From assembly GCA_015501585.1 (NCBI GenBank), contig JADNRY010000268.1, forward strand, positions 1 through 64,000: a stretch of DNA of 64,000 nt, read 5' to 3'. Position 1 is the first letter of the stretch, and every line of letters begins with the position of its first letter. Both the position numbers and the translations under genes were made by a program. Under the pieces are notes generated by a model. It was not told the origin of the DNA and ran no database searches. It saw only the letters and a program-made list of their open reading frames with translations. Below are positions 1 through 10,400 of the stretch, piece by piece. This DNA comes from Rhodocollybia butyracea (taxonomy: Eukaryota; Basidiomycota; Agaricomycetes; Agaricales; Omphalotaceae).

Positions 1-477
1 CATGGGTACGAAGAAAAACCTGTTAACAGAAGAGATAAATTACATATTAGAGGCATGGAACATCGAACTTACAAGTCGAGCGTTCAGTACAGCAAAAGCG
101 ATACGAATGGCTTTGGCCTTGGTATCAGGCTTGTACGAGGAATCCTTGGCAATGGCTAAGAGATGGGGGGCCAGTTTGCGCTGTATAGCCACTGCCGCCG
201 CCCAGATCATCCGTGCAGAATACTCATTGGCAATGTCACCGACGACTGTAAGCTGGCCTTGGCCCTGTCCAATAAAATATGAGTCCTGTTGGGTCACAGA
301 GGAAGTGTCGAACTTCTGTACTAGTGGCTCAGCCAGGGAGAAAAAGGAGCGTTTCTTGCTCTTAAAATTATCAAGAAGGTTCCTGGAGTCTGAGAGCAAT
401 GTAAGGGAAAGATAAGTGTTGATGGTGTCTGCCGGGAGGGTAGGCCACCATTCAGGAAAGTTGTCGATAACAGACAT
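1..477 (-). CDS. Unrecognised protein, 5' part (runs off window)
   Basis: The ATG is at 477. Exon 1 (477-73) gives exactly 135 codons and is followed by a convincing 53-nt intron (72-20): GTAAGT donor, CTAAT branch site and TTAACAG acceptor. Exon 2 starts at 19 and leaves the window in frame. Without splicing the frame stops 10 codons later. The N-terminus has an aromatic FPEWWPTLP stretch, then mostly helical sequence with a Lys/Arg-rich patch (KSKKRS), a glycine/glutamine turn (GQGQGQ) and a long amphipathic helix. I see no signal peptide, transmembrane segment or catalytic motif, and I do not recognise the family. The intron and clean frame suggest a real nuclear gene whose remainder lies to the left. 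Confidence 0.55.
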
Positions 478-944
478 GGTGGTGGGAGAGACGATGATGG
501 GACTTGTTGAAAAATTTCAACATTGCCTTATTAATAGGTTGTTGCCTGAAGCCGTAGCCGAAGTGACCGGCATCTGTCTTAAGACGTAAAACAACATATC
601 ACAATATACGAATGTGATAGGGGCGTTTTCAGAGTTCTCAAAGACTTAACATGTTAAACTTAAAGGAAATGTTATCGAGGAAATGATTGGAATCCCCAAA
701 TCAGGAGTCTAGGCGCCCGCGGCATATGCTGTCTTGTAGATCAATTCAATTGTTGACACTGATTCACATAAGCGCCCGACGTCGAGAATGATCCCAGTTA
801 AACTTAGGGGTAGTACGTCCAGACTAGCCCGCAGGAAAGGAATTAGAATGCTAAATGCCAAGAACATAAAAGGGATTGCTAGCAGAGTCGATCCTAGGCT
901 TGGTGGGCTGACCGGGGACGGTCAGATCATTAGTTTGGGGGAGA
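478..944. other. Intergenic, no gene seen
   Basis: This contains the upstream region of the gene at 1-477 and then sequence of unknown origin. I see no open frame with coding character and no clear repeat. It ends where the L1 repeat begins at about 945. Confidence 0.5.
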
Positions 945-1695
945 TATTAGGCCTAAAATCGGCCTAAGGCATGTAACCATACATTTTGACACTTTGTACA
1001 TGTTATACAATGCAATAAGAGAGTTATACGGAGCCGAGCGTGATAGCTGTTGCCGAGGCAAAGAACTTAACAATAATACTCAGTGAGCTGTGAAGGTACG
1101 CCCACAAGCGTAGCCTAGAGCCAAGCTAGCGAGGATACCTGGGCTGCCCGGAGATGTAACGCTAGATTGTCAATCTAGTTATACCCAAGAGTGTAGACTC
1201 TCTAAACTACAGGACATCTTGAAGCGGGATAAGTACTAAGCCAAAGCGTTACTCGAGGGAAGGCATCCCTTACACTAAGACCCCAACGAGCTATGTTAAG
1301 ATGTGGACATTACAGTCCGTAACAATGGACCAGAACGATCCCAAGGAAACCGTAGAGATCTATTCGCAGCACCGGTCACAACCATGAGGACGGTAGAAAC
1401 ATGCTTAGCGGTCCTACGGAAAGCTACACGCCGGGATAGCCTTGGCAAATCGAAACATTTGATCTTAGAAATCATACACGGAAGGTCTTATCCATTAAAG
1501 CCGACTATCGGGAATCACTTGTACATACTCAGCGCAGTTGCTCGAGATTATCATAAGTGGTGTCGTTGGAAAGCTAGATAACAGGCCTTCTCGAGAGAAT
1601 GTTAATCACGCTCAGGATGGACAGAACTATCCGAGGAATAGAATGAAACTCACCCAAGGGAGACCAGGCGGCGAGTGATCATGAAGTGTAAAGGT
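945..1695 (+). repeat. L1 LTR-like repeat, truncated copy (L1a)
   Basis: It closely matches 53600-54350 and 60411-61170, but the last ~340 bp of the 1.09-kb unit are missing. It begins at a 7-bp inverted repeat, TTAGGCC/GGCCTAA. A second hairpin, CTAGATT-GTC-AATCTAG, lies near 1165. The right end is cut at about 1695 by the retroelement/NLR duplication block, with microhomology ACT at the joint. A short frame at 1303-1581 encodes a basic ~93-residue peptide whose second half (from GNRR to the C-terminal CRWKAR) is also open in the copy at 60784-61065. The family resembles an LTR because it ends in a TATA-containing, CT-rich promoter-like stretch in the full copies, but I could not assign TG/CA ends or a target duplication. 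Confidence 0.6.
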
Positions 1696-1944
1696 ACTAA
1701 AGAAAAAGGGTGTATGGGTGATTCCCCCCCTTTTATAGTCTTTTACATGGGAAATCATTAAGTAATTAAATATATAGTACATGTGTTAGCCTCAAGGCAA
1801 ACCATGGTTTGCATGAGTAAGCCATTCTAAATAAGTACAGCCTCAATGACTCAATGTAAGTCATTTGAATATACCCGCATGTTCCGGCAAGTCATAGTCA
1901 TATGATCAGCAGGGCTAGTCATTCCAAGTCATTTTGAGTGCCAA
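1696..1944. repeat. Left flank of the duplicated block, copy 1
   Basis: This 249-bp stretch is repeated almost exactly at 21000-21248, directly before the second retroelement. It contains an 8+8 palindrome (GCAAACCA/TGGTTTGC) near 1796-1811 and several copies of an AGTCAT-like word. It ends in GCCAA (1940-1944), the left target-site duplication of the retroelement. Removing the element would join it to the sequence from 6825 onward, downstream of NLR-A. No coding frame is apparent. Confidence 0.6.
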
Positions 1945-2210
1945 TGTAACGCCCCCGCCGTCTTATGGAATTAGTCCTGACCTGCTGGCGCTATCAATAA
2001 GTGATAGCGCTCCATCTAATCACACATTGCCGTTATCTAGTGATAACGGCCTATTTAATAGCCAATCTTATCTATTAAGTCATGCATAGTATAAAACTCA
2101 CGTCTAGCGCTTACGTACTGTAGTTCTTTTTACACCTGTAGTACACACATTGCAAAGCCTTGTCGTGTTCTCTCGTGTGAATTAAGGACGACCACCCTAG
2201 GGGTGTTACA
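1945..2210 (+). repeat. 5' LTR of retroelement copy 1
   Basis: 266 bp, TGTAAC...GTTACA. It contains two adjacent perfect hairpins: a 9-bp stem with a 5-nt loop at 1988-2010 (GCGCTATCA/TGATAGCGC) and a 9-bp stem with a 4-nt loop at 2029-2050 (GCCGTTATC/GATAACGGC). A TATAAAA box at 2090-2096 is the likely core promoter. It differs from the 3' LTR at three positions by eye. Confidence 0.85.
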
Positions 2211-2387
2211 CTTTTTTGAACATCAAGTAATAATATTACTAGTGTTCTTAAGAATTCAGTATCTAAGTACTCGATTCAATGTGTTCCGTATACTACGCAT
2301 ACAAAACTTGCTTCTTTTAGAAGCCATCACTATTCTGACCCGCTATCACGATTGCCAAGCAATTAAAAACCCCAAAAGAGAACTAAC

Positions 2388-4882
2388 GTGTTCTCAATGA
2401 CCTCTTTAAGTCCATCAGAGAAGTCGCAAGCAAGTGCAAGCAATCGCGCTGCCATTACTGGTGCCATGTCACCAACCATACCGCCTGTTGCCAGGTCCGT
2501 AAAGGCACAGGCATTACCTGAAAGCTTGAGCGCTTCAAGTGTTCAAAAGAACGATGAGATAGTCAGCATAGCTGACATTATTTCTAGAATGAAAGAACTG
2601 AATGAGACAGTTCAAGCAACCCAAAAGGATCATAAGCGAACCTTTGATGTGATTGTAAGTGAGTTGGACCAAATAGTCCAAAAACACTTCGATAAGGATG
2701 AAGAAGTATCTTCTTCAAAACCTGTTGGTAGTAATATGCGTATTGCTATGCCTGTGGCCCGACATGTGTCGGCCACACCTGAGTTATTGCGGACTATGAA
2801 ACGGTCCACATCAAATGACGACGTTCAGGCTGAACATCATGCAGTTGAGCCTTGGCGATCACATCGCGTACAGGCTAAGATTGGACAACATGTCCAAGCT
2901 GATCATACGAGTGCACAAGGATATATTCCTAGTGCTAACTATGGGCACCGCGATCCTATGGATCCGGTAGAGACACCGTATGTTCCTAGGGGACATACTA
3001 CTAGTACAGTGCAATGGACTCATCGAGTCCTATTGGCTATATGCCTCGGGTGAGACTTATTCCCACCACCAGAAGAGCATCGCCGGTTCCAAGAGGACCG
3101 CGAGCACTTCCATCAACACCAGCGCAACGGGAGGAACTGACACAATGGGTCAGATCTACAGCGTCTGCACCCGATGACTGTAACAGTCATCCAATACCTA
3201 TGGCGCAAGCCATATACATAGGTACTGTACAACACACAGTACCGCCGGTGATATCATCGACACCACAACTGGCACTACCGTCTGTACGGAGTGCACCTCA
3301 CACTACCGCTGTACAAGCAGCAAATGCAGCAACTAAGTTGCTAAAATGTCGGACAGTAATACTGAACTGACTATTATGTCCATGGATCGGAGGCGTATGA
3401 ATGCCTTCAATCAATACAAACTCAAGCAGGTACAATCTCCTCGAAGATCACATATTAGTGATCCAACGAAGCTACCTAAACCTCCGCCGGAGATAAAGAT
3501 CAAGTCAAATGATGCAACGCATCATAAGAATTTTCTGAACCAAGGCTCATGCATAGTCGCTGAGTCTGCACGGAAGGTCCCACCTCCAAAGCGTCCGACA
3601 GGTGTACTGTCAGACTGGCCGAGTCGTGTTGCGACTCAGCAAAAAAGGAATTTGAGCATCCATAAATATGGAAGCGCTCATCCGAAACTTCCCGACCAGT
3701 GGGTGGGATTCAATGAAGATGGATTACCCATCGACCTTCTTGTACTAAATGAGGTACGATACCAGGAGTCAGCGACTCCGGTAACAAAGCATAATGCTGG
3801 ACCGTCCAGTGCTCAAAGAGCACCAGACAAAAATCGCAGTTCCAATTCCAGTAACAGAATAGGAAGGGGGAGAAATGGCGACAAACGACACCGCGCACAC
3901 ACTCCCTGGGATGATGAACCATCTAACTCGGATCACTCTGATCCAGAATCCACATCGTCATCTGACGATTCATGCATTGAACAATTGTTCAAGTCTGCTG
4001 AGAAACTCAGCAAAAAGCAACAGCGACACGCTGTAGCTAAACTCCGCGCCAAAACAGACGACGATGACCGTCATAAAAGCTGGCAGCACTCGGTACACAA
4101 AGTGTACCGAAAACAAATACGCGAGTATGTGAATACTCCACTCCCTCCGTTGGAAGGAGTGAAATCAATCAAGATTCCTAATCCAGAGGCATACTTTGGT
4201 ATGCCGGATGTGGAAGTCTTTGAGCGGTGGCTACTGTCACTGCTTCGGTGGTTTAAAGCCAACCGTTATTGCGGGCCGGGTTATGATGCTGCCCGCCTTC
4301 AGCTTTTGGGCATGTTTTTAAAGGACAAAGCCTTGATTGGTACAACAATGAAGTCGTTGGTGCTCACCGGACCAAACTGGTCTGGAATTTTGAAGACGCC
4401 GTAATCGGAGTCTTTGATAGGTGCGTTCAAGCATCTACCATCCATCAAGTTGCACAGCAGTTTGAGGACATTGTGTACTCCCCTACTAGTGGAGTACGAG
4501 ATTATTACTCAAAGCTGGTACGCTGGGCATCTAGGATGCAGCAGCAACCAAATGCGTATCTGATGCGCAAACAATTTATCAGTGGATTACCCATTGATAT
4601 TCTCGATTGACTGACGGACCAGGGTCTTGTCCTGAATACGCCAATCTCAAAACGATGGTCAAGGCCGTCACACGCATTGAGGACAATATTGCCCTCTATG
4701 AATACTATCTCTCGTCGAGGAGAGAAGATGCGCATGAGATGGAAGATACCAACTCAGATATAGAGAGTCCGGATATGGATTCTCATGAAACTCTAGTCAT
4801 TGACATCGTCAATGATGAAGAAATAAATTCTGAGAGTGAATACACTATTGAACCTGTCGAGGAGGAATCTTCAGAAGCATAA
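2388..4882 (+). pseudogene. Retroelement Gag-like gene, frameshifted (copy 1)
   Basis: The intended product is about 830 residues. The N-terminal half is Ser/Thr/Pro-rich and low in structure. The C-terminal third resembles the retrotransposon Gag domain: PEAYFGMPDVEVFERWLLSL, then LLGMFLKDKAL, then FEDIVYSP...VRDYYSKL, followed by an acidic tail. No CCHC zinc knuckle is seen. Compared with 21692-24160, copy 1 lacks single bases near 3012, 3345, 4331 and 4626. It also carries an in-frame TGA at 4608 where copy 2 has CGA, a TCG-to-TTG change. Frames therefore run 2388-3053, 3014-3370, 3346-4404 and 4607-4882. Three of the four indels are losses in C runs, so assembly error is a real alternative to decay. 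Confidence 0.75.
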
Positions 4883-5515
4883 CAGACCAACGGTCTGTAC
4901 TATAGTATTCAAAGACTGCATCTATATTGCATGTCTCTTGCATTAAGACTCATCCAGTGGACAAGTACATAAATAATCCTTCTCTTAAAGAGGGGAGGGT
5001 CTAGCGGAATTTCCGCACATGTAATTCTTACGTAGAATTTTATTTTAACGCAGTACTGGGAAGTTCCGAGTCTGCAACATCTACTCTCGGAAGTTTCCGA
5101 GTTAAACCATCGTGGTGGCTATGCCCCACTAGCATTTGAATCGGATAGTACCGATGAAAATTAAGTCAGGTGACTAGTAGAAAAATGTGGCGACTTTCGC
5201 CAAAATTCTATACTTATCATCTGACCAGTAACCAATGTGTCATAAGTTACTATCGGAACTGATTATCAGTTCCGATATTAATGACATCATTAAGGCGCCT
5301 GATAATGGCATATCAGACTAAATCTTTAAGATTGAGACTGATACCCCACTGCGCCTGCACTGCAGCTTTGACATATGATGTCATCTCAGTCCAAACTAGT
5401 ATTAGTTTGGACTAAGTAGACTATCAGTTCGGATAATCTTATCATATTGCATGCCTCGTTCGACTTTGTCGACTGGTAGTATTACAAGTGGCGGGATAAA
5501 TATCCTACTACATGA

Positions 5516-6085
5516 TTGATCACATGCCTAGAGAATAACTGGAACGATGACTCGTTCTTGTTGCTCAATCCTCAAAGCCACCAGATACAACTGGAAGGCA
5601 CTGATCGTATGGCGGTTATTAACACGCCTAACAAAGAGCCTAAACCCAATACGGGTGAAGGTATTCATAAGTCTAGTGACTTATGACCAGACCTCAACCA
5701 AGGTCCAGTCCAAAATCGCTGTCTTATGACGGCAATCATTGAAATCACAGGAGTCGAAGCATTCACGATATTCGACTCTGGCTGCACAATCGAGGCTTTA
5801 AGCCCCGCATTCATTCAATTAGCGAACATCAAAGTCCACCAATTGGCAGACCAACATTCTCTACAGTTAGGAACTGTAGGAAGCAAAGCCAAATATAATT
5901 TTGGCGCGAACGTACATACCTCCTATGGAGGTATAGACGATAAAGTATACTACGACATTATTAATGTCAATAGATACGATGCTATCCTCAATACCATTTG
6001 CATTGGAAGGAAGGTAGTACCTTCTCTTTCTGTGGGGGAGAACCAAGCGGAAGTTCCGCACATTAAATTCTCAGCGAGAATTTAG
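5516..6085 (+). CDS. Retropepsin-like aspartic protease of the retroelement (copy 1)
   Basis: The frame opens after a stop at 5513 and runs to 6085. The protease core starts near the ATG at 5726. It has the FDSGCT active-site motif followed by a typical hydrophobic spacing to ILNT near the C-terminus, as in retroviral and Ty3-type proteases; a DSG triad of this kind works as a homodimer. An in-frame TGA at 5684-5686 separates the upstream coding stretch from the protease and lies in the stem of a 9-bp hairpin. The protein may start at 5726, or be made by readthrough. No reverse-transcriptase motif follows; 6086-6558 contains only a short frame of unknown meaning and the polypurine tract. Confidence 0.6.
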
Positions 6086-6558
6086 TAGTCGATTGCAGTA
6101 CTCGAAAATCTTGAGTATAGTACCGAAATTCAACTCTCGGACGTATCTGACCAGTTTCCTGCCATGGGGCATTGTCCCACTAGTGGTTGAAGCAGAAATT
6201 TCCGATGCAAGTGCAACGGGATGGGCGCAAAACCCGTATCAAGTCAGTGGCCTGAAAACTGGTCATCTTGACACGATTCCAGGCCAGTCACGTGTCTTGG
6301 ACCGTCGGCCCACATTACAGTCGACTTACTTGACCTGTACTACTTAGTACTTATAGTATCGCAAGTAGTGGGATAAAATCCCGCTACATTAATTATTATA
6401 CGCCGCTGTTTTACAGTAGGCTTACTGCCGGATCAATGCTGGATTGCGAGTGTTACGCCAACACTCAACGCCCACTAGTGATATGCCATCACTAGGAGTC
6501 CATATTCCGGCTTCAGTTATTCGATTAACGTCTGAGATGTTAATCTAGTGGGGGAGGG

Positions 6559-6824
6559 TGTAACGCCCCCACCGTCTTATGGAATTAGTCCTGACCTGCT
6601 GGCGCTATCAATAAGTGATAGCGCTCCATGTAATCACACATCGCCGTTATCTAGTGATAACGGCCTATTTAATAGCCAATCTTATCTATTAAGTCATGCA
6701 TAGTATAAAACTCACGTCTAGCGCTTACGTACTGTAGTTCTTTTTACACCTGTAGTACACACATTGCAAAGCCTTGTCGTGTTCTCTCGTGTGAATTAAG
6801 GACGACCACCCTAGGGGTGTTACA
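6559..6824 (+). repeat. 3' LTR of retroelement copy 1
   Basis: 266 bp, beginning directly after the polypurine tract and ending at the target duplication GCCAA (6825-6829). It keeps both LTR hairpins. Confidence 0.85.
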
Positions 6825-6829
6825 GCCAA

Positions 6830-7411
6830 GTAATAATAGTTATGAACAGGAGATGTGTTAAGTTGTTCAATACCTTACACAATGTAAGTGAGCTTGTAAA
6901 ATATAATTTAGATTGTTGTGGTATACTTATGCCATCCATGATGTTGGGTATATGCTCTATCCAGCTACAATCTGCTTCATGACTGGCATTGGCCAACCTG
7001 TTAAATAGATCTCCAACATTGACATTGCGCAACCTGATATGACCGTGTGTAAACACCAATAAGACACAGTTTGTTTTTGGGTTGTTAACAGTTATCATTT
7101 AGGTCTGTATTGACATTCAAGCAGGTAGATGAGAGTTCTACCAGCCCATATTTTGAGAAATGGAAGAAGTTTGAAGTAGATACATCTTGCGTTGTATATT
7201 GCTGGCAACTCCGAAGATTAGTTAGCCGGTAGGTTTGTATGTCCGTATACTTACGCATCATATCAGCAATATTATACAGTATGTACAGTATATAAGCTTG
7301 CATGTAGTACTGTAGTACTGATGCGTTTGCGAGGTATCTACTAATACCATGTTCAGCCACACTAACTACTTGTGTTGGATCCCAGGACTGACCGCCTGAT
7401 TGGACACTCAT
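6830..7411 (-). CDS. Small unknown gene next to the NLR, copy A
   Basis: The ATG is at 7411, about 50 bp beyond the stop of NLR-A on the same strand. Exon 1 (7411-7255) encodes SVQSGGQSWDPTQVV, then a helical, aromatic-rich stretch. It is followed by a 53-nt intron (7254-7202) with a GTAAGT donor, CTAACTAAT branch site and TTGCCAG acceptor. The end is unclear: in one frame exon 2 stops near 7105, while 6820-7098 has a further open frame (NPKTNCVLLVFTHGH...) that may be another exon. The same arrangement is at 26365-26640, and a remnant lies at 55670-55915, so it travels with the receptor. I do not recognise the family. Confidence 0.4.
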
Positions 7412-7462
7412 CAGATTCCTAAACAGAAATCACATATCTTGTAGATTATAAAAGCACACACA

Positions 7463-10400
7463 TTAGAACAATTTCCAACAACCTTCCCAGTTTTTACCAT
7501 ATATAAAATTACTATAGTCAATGTGCACTGCTTGATTGGCAGCATCAGCAGGGATGGTGAGAACCTGGCGTTGGTCAGCAACTCCGACCCTGTACTGGGA
7601 AGGAAGCCAAAACAAAAGATTGCTAGTATTTACTACCACCCAGCCTTGGCTAGTGGCCAAAGTGTGGGGATGTTCAAGGGAGCTGGAAAAATTAGCAAGG
7701 GATAGAATCAAATTGTTGAGCTCCTTTGATGGCTCTGCTCCTGGCAGGCTGGTTTCTGTGTTGCAGAATCTCAGGGTCTGATCACTAGACCCAGACACAA
7801 TGTGTTTTCTATCTGGAGAGTAGACAACTGACTGAACCAAATCATTATGCCCTTTCAATGTGTCTCCTACTGGCTGCCCAGTTTCTGCATTCCAGATTCT
7901 CAGGGTCTGATCATCAGAACCAGACACAATGTGTTTTCCATCTGGAGAGTAGGCAACTGACTGAACCGAATCATTATGCCCCTTTAATGGTTCACCTACT
8001 GGCTGCCCTGTTTCTGCATTCCAGATTCTCAGGGTCTCATCAGCAGAACCAGACACAATGTGTTTTCCATCTGGAGAGTAGGCAACTGACTGAACCAATC
8101 ATTATGCCCTTTAATGGTTCACCTACTGGCTGCCCTGTTTCTGCATTCCAGATTCTCAGGGTCTGATCATAAGAACTAGACACAATGTGTTTTCCATCTG
8201 GAGAGTAGGCAACTGACTGAACCGAATCATTATGCCCCTTTAATGGTTCACCTACTGGCTGCCCTGTTTCTGCATTCCAGATTCTCAGGGTCTCATCAGC
8301 AGAACCAGACACAATGTGTTTTCCATCCGGAGAGTAGGCAACTGACTGAACCGAATGATTATGCCCTTTAATGGGTCTCCTACTGGCTGCCCAGTTTCTG
8401 CATTCCAGACTCTCAGGCTCTGATCATCAGAACCAGACACAATGTACTTTCCATTGGGAGAATAGCTGACACAAGATACTATGTCGCCATGGGGGATTTG
8501 ATTAATTTCTGCAACCCAAAGTTTGTGCTTTCCTTCTTGTTTAATTCTAATTACTTTGTCAAGATACCCGTGAACATTTTGATTTAACAAAGTGTTTTCT
8601 GGAATCATTGGCAGTACACTCACATATAACTGTGGTGTGCTGTGAGCAATTGGAAAATAAAAGACCCGCACACATTTTGCAATCTCATCTGCCATCTCCA
8701 CTATCTTTGGGTTCAAATTCTGTGCAACTTACTCAGATGATGTGCATTGTAGTTGTTCCATTTTGTGATTCTTACCTTTGCCTTTCTCCTATCTGACAAT
8801 ATGTCCATGCTAACTCGGATTTGCGATGTTCTCCCCATCAAGCTCAAGCACTCCATCCAATATACAATCTTCTCCTCACTCATTAGCTTTACTACCTGTG
8901 CCATCATATGATCATCTGGTTCCTCTGTCTCACCCAGATGATGAACCCAGCTCTCACAAGAATATTGTAGCTCTTCTGAGATATATTGTTTAACTCGTGT
9001 CTTTAGATCAGGATTTGATACCAGTTCATTGGGAATCCTAGAATCATCTAGCTTGCAGATGTTGAATTTCAACTGGCCCATCAACACTTTCAAACAAGCA
9101 AGTGTAAGCTGCCTGTGTTGTTCCTTCAGATTGGTATCAAACCCCCTTTTCTCTCCTTCTTCCTGGATGAATTCTTTGAAAGATAAATGGAACTTGAGTT
9201 TGCCATCTTCACTCTTGTAAAGTACTGCACCCAAAGATCTTACTGCAGACTGTGCATAACTACCAATGAGCTCCTTCAGTGCATTTTCTGTCACTGGGGA
9301 CTCAAGAATAAACAGTGTACCAATGACATTCAAGTAGGCATCACTATCATTGGCTTGGTCTTTTATGGCCTCTTTCAAGACAGTTGTGTATAACTCATAT
9401 AAGGCATCATAGGAATCCTTTCCAGATTTAAATCCTTGTTGTTGGTTCCTCATAATCTCCAGCTGGTTCTTGGGTTGAAGTCCCTGAGCCAGGAACTTGA
9501 ATGCAGTGTCTGCCAATATAAAGAGTGGCTCTACATAAGACAATAACCATCGCTCGTCATCCTCCGTGATGGCCTGAGCAACCACTGTGTTTTCCTCGAT
9601 ATGTTTTCTGAGAAACTTTGCAATGTCATCCTTGGTTTCCTGCTCTTTCTGAATATCTATTTTCGCATGCTCCCCATTTAGAAAAGTTGCCCTGATCTCA
9701 GTATTTGGCCTACTGGTTATCACAAACTTGATCCAGGTATGATTCTTGCACAGTTCTTGAACCTCTTTCAAAAACAATTTACGGCTTCCTCATCGGCCCA
9801 CTCATCAAGTGCATCAATAATAACTAGTATCTGGCTTGTAGGAGATTCAACTTTCTCATTTTTCAGTAGATCCAATGGCTGATGCAACAGATTTTTGAAT
9901 TGGTAATGCAATCCACCTGAAGTGCTTAGCTGTGGATCATCTGCCAAATGTCTTCCAAATGCAGGAAACTTTCTTGCGATATTGTAAGCCAGTGTGGGAA
10001 CCAGAATATGTAGATCTTCAGATCTGGTTCCTCTTGTGCAATGAAAACCAATGGCCAACTCAATACCAGTGAGATCTGGATCAACTGGCTTCTCACGGAA
10101 CTTCTGTTCAAGTGAGCCCGCAATGGAACTTTTTCCTGTTCCTGCTAAGCCATGCAGCCAAACAATGCTACTCCTCTTGATGTTTCCTGTTAGCTTAGAC
10201 AGAAGAGCAACGCGGGTATCCTCCATGCAAACTTTGTAGCCCTCGTGAGACTGAGGCTTCAACTTCTCTGTAAGGATCCTGTCATGCTCTGCAGAACATT
10301 ACTTTTTTAGTATCACTAATATCTGTAGATAGTTATTCATTCTCTTACTGATGGACAGGGCAATTGAAGCAGTAACTTGAGCCAAAACATCTCTGTACTG

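Larger units (their letters stand above)
1945..6824 (+). mobile_element. Non-autonomous Gag-protease LTR retrotransposon, copy 1
   Basis: A 4880-bp element bounded by two 266-bp LTRs that start TGTAAC and end GTTACA, flanked by the 5-bp target duplication GCCAA (1940-1944 and 6825-6829). A polypurine tract (GTGGGGGAGGG) lies directly before the 3' LTR. The interior encodes a Gag-like protein (2388-4882) and a retropepsin-like protease (5516-6085). There is no reverse transcriptase, RNase H or integrase, and the interior is too short for them. It probably depends on an autonomous relative. The LTRs differ at three positions by eye. The whole element is unusually rich in short perfect inverted repeats (see findings). 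A second copy is at 21249-26104 with the same target duplication. Confidence 0.85.

Noticed and set aside
2..415. Plus-strand frame at the left edge
   Set aside because: It overlaps a minus-strand exon with a good intron and start; no evidence for coding on the plus strand.
5547..5729. Frame overlapping the protease start in another phase
   Set aside because: The codons in the protease phase give a more protein-like sequence; this one is a shadow.
6093..6347. Short frame after the protease as possible reverse transcriptase
   Set aside because: No RT motifs; length 84 codons; stops in all frames around it.
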